A DNA stretch of 64,000 nucleotides from Hyphomicrobium sp. D-2 (lineage in GTDB: Bacteria; Pseudomonadota; Alphaproteobacteria; Rhizobiales; Hyphomicrobiaceae): assembly GCF_029872155.1 (NCBI RefSeq), contig NZ_JARXLA010000004.1, forward strand, positions 248,001 to 312,000. Direction: 5' to 3'. Position 1 is the stretch's first letter, and each line of letters begins with the position of its first letter. The translations under genes and the position numbers were made by a program. Under the pieces are notes generated by a model. The model saw only the letters and a program-made list of their open reading frames with translations. It had not been told where the DNA came from and made no database searches. Below are positions 40,196 through 48,627 of this stretch, one piece after another.

Positions 40196-40954
40196 ATGTC
40201 TGTTGAAGAGCCTGCAAAACAGCCGTCTTTTTCCGATATTAAGGAAACCGATGTGCTGGCGCGAACAATAATCAGATCAGCGATGAAGGGTTCGCTCGCG
40301 ACGCTGCTGACGCCGGGCGGCCATCCATATGCTTCGCTGCTGCTGACGGCAACAACCGCCGATGGAACGCCTATTTTCCTGATCTCCAAGCTCGCGCTGC
40401 ATACCCGGAATCTGCTGGAAGATGCGCGCGCTAGCCTGTTGATCGACGCGACCGGAACTGAATCCGATCCCATGCAGGGCTCGCGAATCACGCTGGTCGG
40501 CGAGGCGCGCCCCGTAACGGACGAATCAATTGCTCGCCGTTTCCTGGCCCGTCATCCGAGCGCGGCCGGCTATGCGAGCTTCCCTGATTTCTCGTTTTAT
40601 ACGCTGCAGGTTGAAACCGCCCACTACATCGGCGGCTTCGGACGCATCTTCGATCTTCCTCGCGAACAATTGCTCGTAGACCTGTCCGGAGCAGAAGCTC
40701 TGGTGGAGGCTGAGCAGGGCATCGTGTCTCACATGAACGAAGATCACGCCGATGCCATCGGGCTATATGCCACGCAGCTTCTCGGCGCTCCCGCTGGCGA
40801 ATGGCGCATGACCGGCGTTGATCCGGAAGGTTGCGATCTGGTGCTGGGCGCCCGTGCGCTGCGCCTGCGTTTTGCCTCGCGGGTCAGCAATGGCGATGAA
40901 GTTCGCAAGGAGTTGGTGCGTCTCGTAGGCGTCGCGCGCGACCAGGCTGCGTAA
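40196..40954 (+). CDS. HugZ-like protein (pyridoxamine oxidase-like split barrel plus DUF2470)
   Basis: The ATG at 40196 follows GGGGGAG and gives 252 residues. The N-terminal half is a flavin-reductase-like split barrel (ALATLLTPGGHPYASLLL-like, with HTRNLLEDARASLLID). The C-terminal half is a DUF2470 domain (EQGIVSHMNEDHADAIGLYA), where the HMNEDH motif carries a heme or cofactor-contacting His. HugZ homologues help use or detoxify heme. In many alphaproteobacteria this gene is near chvGI or pyrE without any heme uptake genes, and the true role there is not settled. Confidence 0.85.
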   Translation: MSVEEPAKQPSFSDIKETDVLARTIIRSAMKGSLATLLTPGGHPYASLLLTATTADGTPIFLISKLALHTRNLLEDARASLLIDATGTESDPMQGSRITLVGEARPVTDESIARRFLARHPSAAGYASFPDFSFYTLQVETAHYIGGFGRIFDLPREQLLVDLSGAEALVEAEQGIVSHMNEDHADAIGLYATQLLGAPAGEWRMTGVDPEGCDLVLGARALRLRFASRVSNGDEVRKELVRLVGVARDQAA

Positions 40955-40971
40955 TCAAATAGTAGCCAGAA

Positions 40972-41011
40972 ATGTTTTAGAGCCGCATCGAATAGAGCGG
41001 CTCTAAAACAT
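40972..41011. repeat. Perfect 15-bp palindrome between convergent genes
   Basis: ATGTTTTAGAGCCGC (40972-40986) and GCGGCTCTAAAACAT (40997-41011) are exact inverse complements around a 10-base centre. It lies between the convergent HugZ-like and pyrE genes. There is no T run after the stem on either strand. It may stop transcription in both directions or belong to the TAGAGC repeat family seen at 19442-19484. Confidence 0.8.
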
Positions 41012-41056
41012 CTGCCCATCAGCCAAGCTGCGGACGTCTCCGCGCCTCGCCGTGGA

Positions 41057-41632
41057 TTAGCCCCGGAAATCACCCAGCGTCAGGATCGGGGTCAGCGTCA
41101 GGCCGGCGGCTGCGAACGCTTCGCCAGCGCCTTCAAGCCGATCGACAATCGTCACCACGCCGACGACATCGGCTCCTTCATCGCGCACGTTTTGCGCCGC
41201 CTTCACCGCCGAACCGCCGGTGGTGGTTACGTCTTCCACGATCACCACGCGCTTGCCCCGCAGCGTTTCGCCAGCGGGCAGTCCTTCGATCAAGCTCTGG
41301 GTGCCATGATCCTTGGCCTGCTTGCGGACGAAGAACGCGCCGACGGGCTGATCCGTGGTGTGGCTGACGGCAGTTACCGCCGCAGCGATGGGGACGGCCC
41401 CCATCTCCAGGCCACCGACGAAGTCCGGCTTCAGTTCGGCGATCGTGTCCAGGATCAGCGTCGCGATCAGGTGTGCGCCTGCGGCGTCCATCATCGTTGG
41501 CTTCAAATTGAAGTAGTAGGTCGAGGTTTTGCCCGAGGCCAGTTTGATCTCGCGGCCCGACTGAAACGAACGACGCTTAATGATTTCAATGAGTTGCGCC
41601 TTGAGCGCCGCCCTGTTCGCATTTATTGCCAT
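41057..41632 (-). CDS. pyrE: Orotate phosphoribosyltransferase
   Basis: PyrE adds phosphoribosyl to orotate in pyrimidine synthesis. The ATG at 41632 (MAINANRAALKAQLI) gives 191 residues. Key motifs are LASGKTSTYYFNLKPTMMD, the EMGAVPIAAAV loop and the PRPP-binding signature VVIVEDVTTTGGSAVKAA. FFVRKQAKDHGTQ supplies the catalytic lysine and histidine loop. A longer start at 41671 would add a basic leader and seems less likely. It is convergent with the HugZ-like gene. Confidence 0.95.
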   Translation of the reverse strand: MAINANRAALKAQLIEIIKRRSFQSGREIKLASGKTSTYYFNLKPTMMDAAGAHLIATLILDTIAELKPDFVGGLEMGAVPIAAAVTAVSHTTDQPVGAFFVRKQAKDHGTQSLIEGLPAGETLRGKRVVIVEDVTTTGGSAVKAAQNVRDEGADVVGVVTIVDRLEGAGEAFAAAGLTLTPILTLGDFRG

Positions 41633-41791
41633 CGTGCCGCGCCTCCGCCGGAAATTCCACCGCTTGCGCAATCGCTTAAGTGCGGTATCAGTGTCAACCC
41701 CGCTCGGCGCGTCCTGGCGGATTTCCCAGCATTGTGGGCTGAAGCTTGAGCTTTAGCAGGCAGTCCACCGGTTCGGTTGCCTGACCCGCCC

Positions 41792-43603
41792 ATGAGCACA
41801 TCGGTTTCAATCCTTCAGCGCCTTGAGCGTCATACGGTCCGCCTGCTCGATTTTCTGGCGTTGCGGCCGGGGTTTGCGGCGCTGGTGCTCGGCGCGCTGG
41901 CGCTGTTTGTGTACCTGCCCGGCGTTATCATGCTTTCGCCCGTAGATCGCACCGAGGTGATCTACACGCTGACGTCCCAGAAGATGCTGGCGCAGGACAC
42001 GGCCATCGATGCCAGCTTCGATGGCGAGCATTTTCAATTCCGCCCCATCGGGATTTACTGGTTCCAGGTCGCGGCAGGCAAACTGCTCGGCGAATGGAGC
42101 TGGGACGACGTCATCACCTACCGTCTGCCGTCGCTGCTCGGGGGTATACTCGCGGTCGTGGCGTTGTGGTGGCTGAGCCGACCGTTGGTGGGGCCGCGCC
42201 GGGCCATTATTGCCGCCGCGCTGTTTGCCGTTTCGCCGATTGTCGCGCTGCAGGCGACGTTAGCGATACCGGAAGGGCCGCTACTGCTGACCATTGTCAT
42301 CACGCAGCTTTGCCTGATGCGGATCTACGCAAGCGAGCCGGATGAAAATCGGCATGAGTTGTGGCTGGCAATGGCGTTCTGGGTTGCGCAGGGTGTCAGC
42401 ATCCTGCTCAACGCGCTGGCGGTGCCGATCCTGTCGCTGGTCACCGTTGTGCTGCTCTATGTGTTTGATCGCAGGCTTGCCTGGCTTTGGCGCCTGCGCC
42501 CGCTCATCGGCGTGCTTCTGATGTGCGCCATCGCAGCGCCGTGGCTGCTGATCCGCGCCCATTTCGACGGCGGCGTTCCCTTCGCTGGCATGCCCTGGGA
42601 CAAGTTCATCCGCGCCCTTGGCGGTGCGCAGAACATGAAGTGGCACGCCGCGCCGCTCACGTTCACGCTCGCCATTTTGCTGGGCACACTGCCAGCCGCG
42701 ATCTTCCTTTTTCCAGCACTTCGCAACCTTTGGCAGACGCGCAGTCTTGCCGTCGAGCGCTTCCTGTTCGCATGGATCGTCGGCTACTGGCTCTATCTGG
42801 AGCTGATTGCATCCAAGCCCGCGCTGTACACCGTGCAGGCGATTTTTCCGGCCATTGCTTTAGCGATTGCGCTTGTCATTGATCCAACGCGTACGCCCGC
42901 GCAGGCAAAAACCGGGCAAGGGCTGATCGTGCCGCCGCAGACTTTGCGCATGCCGTGGTGGCTGGTCGCCATCGGATTGTCTGGCATTTACGTCGGCGGA
43001 TTGTGGCTTGCCGGTGCTGTCTTCGACTGGACGATTGCATTGGTCATTGCGGTCGTTGTCGCGATGCTGACGCTTTCCGCAGTCGCAATTCTGCGCAACT
43101 ACGCCGCTGCCTGGTTTGCCGCCGCGGTTACTGGCTTTGCGCTATTCATCCCTTCCACCTTCGCGCTGGTGATGCCGCACATGGAAATCGGCTGGCCCGC
43201 GCAACGCATGGAAGAAGCGCTCGCCCCCTTGCGCCGCTGCGTCACCGGGCCGGTTGGGGTGATCGGTTTCCGCGAACCTTCGGCCACCTTCGCATTCGGC
43301 CGCACCGCCTATTCCAATATCCCGGCGGTGGCGGACTGGATCGCCGCCGGTGACAACGCAATTGCCCTGGTGGACGACCGCTGGCAGCCCGATCTCGATG
43401 AAGCGTTGGCCGCGCGCGGAGCCAGCAAACCGCAACGGCTAGGCTGCATCGAAACCTTCAACGTGATGCGCGGCTGTCCGTTGCATTTCTCCATTTATGC
43501 GGCCGGGCGTGAAAAGCTCGCCCCTGAATGCCAGCTTAGCGAGGAATACGCCTGCACCCGCCCGCTGCCAGTGCAGGCAGATCCGGATTCCCGCTGCCGT
43601 TGA
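41792..43603 (+). CDS. Polytopic glycosyltransferase of the ArnT / PMT type (GT83-like)
   Basis: The 603-residue protein has about a dozen hydrophobic helices. The first periplasmic loop after helix 1 holds MLSPVDRTEVIYTLTSQKML, with the acidic Asp/Glu motif seen in lipid-linked sugar transferases of the ArnT, PMT and GT39/GT83 groups. The C-terminal 150 residues form a soluble domain with several cysteines (RRCVTGPV, RLGCIETFNVMRGC, PECQLSEEYAC). Such enzymes move a sugar from a polyprenyl phosphate to lipid A, protein or glycan outside the membrane. The substrate cannot be told from sequence. A TTG at 41777 is an alternative start. Confidence 0.82.
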   Translation: MSTSVSILQRLERHTVRLLDFLALRPGFAALVLGALALFVYLPGVIMLSPVDRTEVIYTLTSQKMLAQDTAIDASFDGEHFQFRPIGIYWFQVAAGKLLGEWSWDDVITYRLPSLLGGILAVVALWWLSRPLVGPRRAIIAAALFAVSPIVALQATLAIPEGPLLLTIVITQLCLMRIYASEPDENRHELWLAMAFWVAQGVSILLNALAVPILSLVTVVLLYVFDRRLAWLWRLRPLIGVLLMCAIAAPWLLIRAHFDGGVPFAGMPWDKFIRALGGAQNMKWHAAPLTFTLAILLGTLPAAIFLFPALRNLWQTRSLAVERFLFAWIVGYWLYLELIASKPALYTVQAIFPAIALAIALVIDPTRTPAQAKTGQGLIVPPQTLRMPWWLVAIGLSGIYVGGLWLAGAVFDWTIALVIAVVVAMLTLSAVAILRNYAAAWFAAAVTGFALFIPSTFALVMPHMEIGWPAQRMEEALAPLRRCVTGPVGVIGFREPSATFAFGRTAYSNIPAVADWIAAGDNAIALVDDRWQPDLDEALAARGASKPQRLGCIETFNVMRGCPLHFSIYAAGREKLAPECQLSEEYACTRPLPVQADPDSRCR

Positions 43604-43758
43604 ACATCCGTTTACGGCTTCCGCGCGAGGCTGTCGCTTGAGTGCGTCAGTTGCGTACGGTATGCCGAGCCCCAATATGCACTGCACTTTAATACTACAC
43701 CCGGCCGCCCATCTGACGGCCTATCCGCGCCCAACACCCAAATCGAGAAAGCCTGCCC

Positions 43759-44475
43759 ATGGCCTCCCAGCAATTCAATCCCGAGCAGCCGCCTGAACTG
43801 GTCGTTTCGCAGTGGTTCAACACGGAGCCGCTTTCCCTGAAGGCGCTCAAGGGCAAAGTGGTGGTGCTGGTCGCGTTCCAGATGCAGTGCGCCGGTTCGC
43901 TGCGCCACGCGCTGCCGCAGGCCACGCGCATTGCGCGCGCCTTCACGCCGGAACAGGTGGCGGTCGTCGGCCTGCACATGGTGTTCGAGAACCACAAGGA
44001 TATGGCGCCGGAGCATCTGGTGGAGTTCCTGAAGACGGAACACATCGACATCCCCGTTGCGGTCGATGCTCACTCCGCTGATGGTTTGCCGCAGACCATG
44101 GAAGCATACGGCATGCAGGGCACGCCTACGGTGCTGGTGTTCGACCGCCAGGGCCGTCTGCGCCGCCACTATCTGGGCGCGGTGGATGACGTGCGCCTCG
44201 GCGCTGAGATTATGGCGCTGTGCATCGAAGATCGCGACGCCCCGCGCGAGCAGGCCGTGGCGATTGAACAGAAACTGCATGCGGCGCTGGTCGATCCGAA
44301 CGAGCATCACCACGACCATGACGGTGGCTGCTGTGGTGGCCATCACGACCATGATCACGGTCATAGCCACAGCCACGATCACGAGGGCGGCTGCTGCGGT
44401 GGACACGACCACTCGCACGATCATGGCCACAAACATGAGCACGCTCACGGCGAAGGCTGCGGCTGCAAGCACTAA
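43759..44475 (+). CDS. Thioredoxin-like redoxin with a His/Cys-rich metal-binding tail
   Basis: The first 170 residues have a thioredoxin fold of the redoxin/TlpA kind (KGKVVVLVAFQMQCAGSLRH, later MQGTPTVLVFDRQGRL with the cis-Pro). The usual CxxC is CAGS, so only the first cysteine is present. The last 57 residues contain 21 His and 6 Cys, including two GGCCGGH blocks and a final GCGCKH. This tail should bind zinc, nickel, copper or cobalt. No signal peptide is visible, so it is probably cytoplasmic. It may be a metal-storing or metal-sensing redoxin. The gene stands alone before a terminator. Confidence 0.8.
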   Translation: MASQQFNPEQPPELVVSQWFNTEPLSLKALKGKVVVLVAFQMQCAGSLRHALPQATRIARAFTPEQVAVVGLHMVFENHKDMAPEHLVEFLKTEHIDIPVAVDAHSADGLPQTMEAYGMQGTPTVLVFDRQGRLRRHYLGAVDDVRLGAEIMALCIEDRDAPREQAVAIEQKLHAALVDPNEHHHDHDGGCCGGHHDHDHGHSHSHDHEGGCCGGHDHSHDHGHKHEHAHGEGCGCKH

Positions 44476-44487
44476 GCAACAACGGAG

Positions 44488-44542
44488 CGGGGCAAGTTGG
44501 CGCTGATGCGCAAGGCAAAATCTGCGCTGCTGCCCCGTTTTT
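44488..44542 (+). terminator. Probable terminator after the redoxin gene
   Basis: CGGGGCA at 44488-44494 pairs with TGCCCCG at 44531-44537 and is followed by TTTTT. The 36-base loop contains its own short GCGC hairpin. It lies just after the stop codon of the redoxin gene. Confidence 0.6.
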
Positions 44543-44673
44543 CCGCCGCCGTCTTTAATTCGCCGCCCGAATCACGCGATGGTCGCCGATGCAAGTCATC
44601 GGCGGCGCGCTGATGACTGAGCCCGTTCCGTACGGGTAATTTGGGCTGGCGCGCCAAGCCGGAGTAATCGGCA

Positions 44674-45603
44674 ATGGCTGACGACGTGGCGGACATCGAA
44701 GACACAATGACATCCGAGGCCGATGTAAAGCCGCGTGAATCCGCGCGTGCGACGTTCGAGAAGAAAACCATCGCGCTCGTCTATGATTTCGACGGCACGC
44801 TGTCGCCGCGTCCGATGCAGGATTATGCGTTCCTGCCGCAGATCGGTATTGATCCAGAAGAGTTCTGGCGCGAATCGAACGAGATTGCGCGGCAGGAAGG
44901 TGCCGACGGCCTCATCTCCTACATGCGGCTGATGTATCGCAAGGCGAAGGAAAAAGGCATCCGCATCGACCGTGAAGATCTCGTCGCGCAGGGCAAGAAA
45001 GTTGAGCTGTTCCCCGGCGTTGAAGAATGGTTCGAAGAGATCAACAATTACATTAAGCTGAAGTCCGAGACGCATGGTGTTTCGTTGCGCCATTATATCG
45101 TGTCGGCCGGTCTTACCGAGATCATCGAAGGCACCAGCATCTACAAGCGTTTTCACAATGTTTTCGCGTCGGAATACTGGTTCGACGCTTACGATCTGCC
45201 GTACCCTAAGCGCGTCATCACCGACACCGGCAAAACGCAGTATCTGTTCCGCATCAACAAGGGCATCGAGGATCTCGGCCAGGGCATCAACGAGCACATG
45301 GACGAGAGCAAGCGGCCGATCCCGTTCTCGAACATGATCTACTTCGGCGACGGCGATACGGATGTGCCGTCGATGGCGGTGATGCGCAAGAACGGCGGCT
45401 ATGCCATCGCCGTGCACCGGCCAGGCAAGGCGCGCAAGAAATGCGTTGATCTGTTCAAGGCCAAGCGCTGTGATTTCTTTGCGCCTGCCGATTACCGTCG
45501 CGGCTCAGATCTCTTCAAGCGCACATGCCTGCTGCTCGATCGCGTGCTGGCCGACATCCGCGTGCAGGAAGAAATGTGGCGCCTCAATCGCGATGTGAAG
45601 TGA
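44674..45603 (+). CDS. HAD-superfamily phosphatase
   Basis: The 309-residue protein has the haloacid-dehalogenase catalytic motif I LVYDFDGTLSPRP with the nucleophile Asp and the acid/base Asp two residues on. Motif II is HYIVSAGLTEII, and the metal-binding motif IV is MIYFGDGDTDVPSM. The long helical cap lies between motifs I and II (about residues 50-120). The first 30 residues are acidic. The substrate is unknown. The sequence resembles a conserved but uncharacterised group of bacterial HAD hydrolases. The gene has its own 200-base upstream gap and no clear operon partner. Confidence 0.85.
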   Translation: MADDVADIEDTMTSEADVKPRESARATFEKKTIALVYDFDGTLSPRPMQDYAFLPQIGIDPEEFWRESNEIARQEGADGLISYMRLMYRKAKEKGIRIDREDLVAQGKKVELFPGVEEWFEEINNYIKLKSETHGVSLRHYIVSAGLTEIIEGTSIYKRFHNVFASEYWFDAYDLPYPKRVITDTGKTQYLFRINKGIEDLGQGINEHMDESKRPIPFSNMIYFGDGDTDVPSMAVMRKNGGYAIAVHRPGKARKKCVDLFKAKRCDFFAPADYRRGSDLFKRTCLLLDRVLADIRVQEEMWRLNRDVK

Positions 45604-45850
45604 CGTCGGCACACTGAACGTCCGTCATTGTGGATATTGCTGTATCGGCCCATTTGCGGCGCGCCGTTTCAGCTAAGGTTGATGCAACGATTCTGCGCGC
45701 TTTCACGCAGCAATCCGGCGGCATAGTTCGGCCGCATGCGCCATCTCTGTCTGTCGAAGTCTCTCGTACGTGTTCGATGCGTCCAAGGCGCGATACCGAA
45801 CGCACGAATGTGCTCTTGCATGTCGCACGCGGGCACGTCGCATTGGGGGG

Positions 45851-46399
45851 ATGATGTCGATGATGAAACCGACCCTGCTTGTTTTAGCCGCCGCCATTGC
45901 CATCCCGGCATACAACGCGCCGGTTCACGCCACCGAATACTGGGACTGGAGCATGGGCAGCGGTGCGCCGACCGCCCGCCAGAAGGCTCAGGTGAAGCAC
46001 GCGAAGCGCTATCGCAAGAAAGCGAAGGCGAAGACAACCAGCGTAGCGTCGTCGGCTGCGGCCAAAACAACAAACGACGCGACACGTGTGATGGCTTATG
46101 TGCGCCGTGAGGGCGAGAACGTTGCGCGCGCCGATGTGCAGTGCGCCGAAAAGGTGCGCGGTCTTGGGACGCAATGGATTGGCACCGAGGGCGCGCTTGA
46201 TGCCGCCAAGAAAGATTGGATGGAGCGCGTGCGTTATGACTACGGCGAGTCCTATCTCGACATGACCAACGCGCACGATTTCGTTTCCCGCTGCGGCCGC
46301 GTTTCAATCGGCGAAACGATGGGGCAGGTGATGTATCGCTGCGAAATTCTGGCGCGGCCATGCAAGGGCGTGATGGCGGAAACAACCGCAAAGAAATAA
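45851..46399 (+). CDS. Small exported protein of unknown function
   Basis: Starts at 45851, 45854, 45860 and 45863 are all ATG and close together behind GGGGGG; 45860 is best spaced. The signal peptide (KPTLLVLAAAIAIPAYNAPVHA) is cut after VHA. The mature protein of about 150 residues begins with an aromatic EYWDWSMG, then a lysine-rich region (KHAKRYRKKAKAKT). Its C-terminal half has three cysteines (VQCAEKV, SRCGRVS, YRCEILARPC). I do not recognise a family. It is probably periplasmic. The following gene also encodes an exported protein. Confidence 0.7.
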   Translation: MMSMMKPTLLVLAAAIAIPAYNAPVHATEYWDWSMGSGAPTARQKAQVKHAKRYRKKAKAKTTSVASSAAAKTTNDATRVMAYVRREGENVARADVQCAEKVRGLGTQWIGTEGALDAAKKDWMERVRYDYGESYLDMTNAHDFVSRCGRVSIGETMGQVMYRCEILARPCKGVMAETTAKK

Positions 46400-46558
46400 C
46401 GCTTTTCGGCAACTTGCGTATTCATGATCGGGCGGCAGCGGGCAAATCCGTTGCTGCCCGTTTGTTTTTTGAGTGTGTGAACAGTTGTCTCTTTGACGTG
46501 GCGCAAAGAGGAGACGCGCAACGGCGCTACTGTTCCAAGTCAGCCAAACGGGGATGCC

Positions 46559-47590
46559 ATGACCGATTCTTTTCAAACCATCCGATCAGATCGCGTGCGG
46601 AAGCTGGCGCTGGGGGCCGTATCCGCAAGTGTCGCGTTGCTGATCGCGGGCGCCGCGCATGCTGCGGGAATGGCCGACTGCCGCAAGAGCGGATCGCCTG
46701 ATGCCCGGATTGCAGCATGCAGCAAGATGATAGCGTCATCTGCCACATCGACGCCGGATCGCATCGAGGCTTTGCGCCGACGCGGTTCCGCGCACGACGC
46801 ACGTGGTGCTTTCAGGCAGGCCGAAGCGGACTACACCGAAGCGCTGCGGTTGCAGCCGAACTCTGGCGCGGCGTTGATCGGCCGTGCCGAAGCGCGGCTT
46901 GCTATGGGCGAACATGCCGCCGCCATCTCCGATCTGACGGACGCCATGCGCTTTGAAGGCGCCACCGGCGGGCTCCACGTCGCGCGTGGCTATGCATGGC
47001 TTTTGCAGGGCAACGCTGACGAGGCGATTGCGGATTTCACCGCCGCCATCGGCAAGCAGAAAGACAATGCGTCGGCCTATAACAATCGCGGTCTGGCCCA
47101 TCGCAAGAAGGGCGACAACGCCAGCGCGATCGCTGACTATTCGGCCGCGATCCGTCTCAATCCTTCGTTCGCGCAGGCGTATGCGAATCGCGGTTACGTT
47201 TATGAATCACAGGGTGACAAGCTTTCCGCTACGGCGGATCTGGAGCGCGCGCTGGCGCTCGATCCGGCATTGACCGGCGCGGCAAAGGGACTAAAGCGGC
47301 TCGGCGGCGCTGACGCTCAGGTTGCGGAACGCAGCAAGGCTCTCGTTGCCCACGGCAAGGAGCTAGCGCAGAAAAACTGCGCCTGGTGCCATGCGATTGG
47401 CCGCACGGGTGAAAGCCCCAACCCGCGCGCGCCGCGCTGGATCGATATGGCCGGCCGCCACCCCATTTTGGCGTTGCGGGAGCCGCTGTCGCGGGGAATT
47501 GCCCGGCCGCATGACGAAATGCCCAAATTTGAGCTTTCCGAGGCCGAGGTCGACACCATCATCGCCTACATCAACAGCCTGTCGCCATGA
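46559..47590 (+). CDS. Exported TPR protein with a C-terminal c-type cytochrome domain
   Basis: The ATG at 46559 gives 343 residues. A signal peptide (KLALGAVSASVALLIAGAAHA) is cut after AHA. Residues about 40-260 are TPR repeats, clearest in ASAYNNRGLAHRKKGDNAS and PSFAQAYANRGYVYESQGDK. The last 80 residues are a small class I cytochrome c domain with the heme site NCAWCHAIG (CxxCH) and a later HDEMPKF whose Met could be the second heme ligand. The protein should be periplasmic and heme-bearing. Partners and redox role are unknown. The gene stands alone, 81 bases before pspC. Confidence 0.87.
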   Translation: MTDSFQTIRSDRVRKLALGAVSASVALLIAGAAHAAGMADCRKSGSPDARIAACSKMIASSATSTPDRIEALRRRGSAHDARGAFRQAEADYTEALRLQPNSGAALIGRAEARLAMGEHAAAISDLTDAMRFEGATGGLHVARGYAWLLQGNADEAIADFTAAIGKQKDNASAYNNRGLAHRKKGDNASAIADYSAAIRLNPSFAQAYANRGYVYESQGDKLSATADLERALALDPALTGAAKGLKRLGGADAQVAERSKALVAHGKELAQKNCAWCHAIGRTGESPNPRAPRWIDMAGRHPILALREPLSRGIARPHDEMPKFELSEAEVDTIIAYINSLSP

Positions 47591-47670
47591 TCGTTGGTGT
47601 ACGCTAAATGGGTAGCTGCGGCGCCGCTTGGTGGTCGCCGCTGCCGCTCAACGATGGTGATGGAGTGTGA

Positions 47671-47883
47671 ATGTCGATAGATGATCCGATGCGCCGACCG
47701 CTGACGCGCGTGCGGCAGGGCAAGATGATCGCCGGCGTGTGCGGTGGTCTGGCGAAATGGCTGGGTTGGGACCCAACGCTGGTTCGGCTTGGCTATCTGG
47801 TTCTGACCGTGCTCTCGGCTGCCTTTCCTGGCCTGCTGATCTACATTCTGTTGTGGGTTCTGATGCCTCAGGACAAGCAGTGA
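47671..47883 (+). CDS. PspC-domain membrane protein
   Basis: This 70-residue protein is one PspC domain: a basic start (RRPLTRVRQGKMIAGVCGGL) with the conserved GVCGGLA motif, then WDPTLVRLGYLVLTVLS and a hydrophobic helix ending at YILLWVLMPQ. The family includes phage-shock protein C, an envelope-stress sensor, but the short stand-alone form is common and usually unassigned. No pspA or pspF gene is nearby. Confidence 0.88.
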   Translation: MSIDDPMRRPLTRVRQGKMIAGVCGGLAKWLGWDPTLVRLGYLVLTVLSAAFPGLLIYILLWVLMPQDKQ

Positions 47884-47941
47884 TCGCGGCTTTGATGCGT
47901 GTAAGGGATGAGGATCTGGGCAGGCAATCGGGTGTGGTGTG

Positions 47942-48109
47942 ATGGGCGACAACAACTCTGGCCGTGTAAATCGCAGTGCTGCGGATGTGCGCGCTGAGCG
48001 CTTGGCTGCGGAACTGCGCGCCAATCTGAAGCGTCGCAAGGATCAGGCACGGGCACGCTCAAAGGCTGCCGGTCAGCGCGCCTCGGATGCCAAGGCGGAT
48101 GAAAATTAG
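47942..48109 (+). CDS. Short basic protein, 55 residues, conserved in appearance
   Basis: The ATG at 47942 follows GTGTGGTG and the frame ends with TAG at 48107-48109. The product is MGDNNSGRVNRSAADVRAER, then a helix rich in Ala, Arg and Lys containing LAAELRANLKRRKDQARARS. The ANLKRRKxQAR stretch resembles a short conserved protein I recall from Hyphomicrobiales genomes, which is the main reason to believe it. It has no known function. It is highly charged and could bind nucleic acid. It follows pspC by 58 bases on the same strand. Confidence 0.65.
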   Translation: MGDNNSGRVNRSAADVRAERLAAELRANLKRRKDQARARSKAAGQRASDAKADEN

Positions 48110-48171
48110 ACCACTGCCTTTGAGTGAGCGCGAATTTCCGATGCACCTATTCCAACTGGTGCAGCGTTGCT

Positions 48172-48378
48172 TCATTCAACTGCGATCATGACATCCGACG
48201 CTTTGATCACTGCGGCAGCTTGCATCCCAACCTTCAGTTTCAGATCGTCAACGGCTTCGTTGGTTATCGATGACGTGACGATGGTGCCCCCGACATCAAT
48301 CCGAATATGTGCGGTGGTCTGCCCCTTGGTAACTTCAACCACAGTGCCTTTGAGAACGTTGCGCGCGCTGATCCGCAT
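48172..48378 (-). CDS. mop: Molybdenum-pterin binding (Mop/TOBE) protein
   Basis: The 68-residue protein is one Mop domain: MRISARNVLKGTVVEVTKGQ, TAHIRIDVGGTIVTSSIT and LKVGMQAAAVIKASDVMIAV. Mop proteins bind molybdate in the cytoplasm and either store it or pass it to cofactor synthesis. It is transcribed away from the ModE-like regulator 250 bases upstream. In the typical arrangement the same domain is fused to ModE, so the two genes together may equal one full ModE. Confidence 0.93.
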   Translation of the reverse strand: MRISARNVLKGTVVEVTKGQTTAHIRIDVGGTIVTSSITNEAVDDLKLKVGMQAAAVIKASDVMIAVE

Positions 48379-48529
48379 GATCTAAATCCCATTTTGAGAG
48401 TAGCCCGCCCCTTGGGGCGTTGATTGCCATCCAAGCCATGAAACCATGGACATGCTGGAAACGAAGACGCTTGAACCATATCCTGCCACGGGAAAGGCAC
48501 TTAAGGTGGGATCTGCATTATGCCCAATT

Positions 48530-48549
48530 AAATATGGCATACGATATTT
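48530..48549. promoter_or_regulatory. Possible operator between mop and the ModE-like gene
   Basis: AAATAT at 48530-48535 and ATATTT at 48544-48549 form an inverted repeat with an 8-base centre in the divergent promoter region. ModE-type operators are AT-rich inverted repeats. It is short and could be chance. Confidence 0.3.
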
Positions 48550-48627
48550 TTCACTACTACGAGATCAACTCAAATTAGATTGAGCGATACTGGCGAGGCG
48601 CCCTTACTGGCGAGCAAGGAGAGTTCT

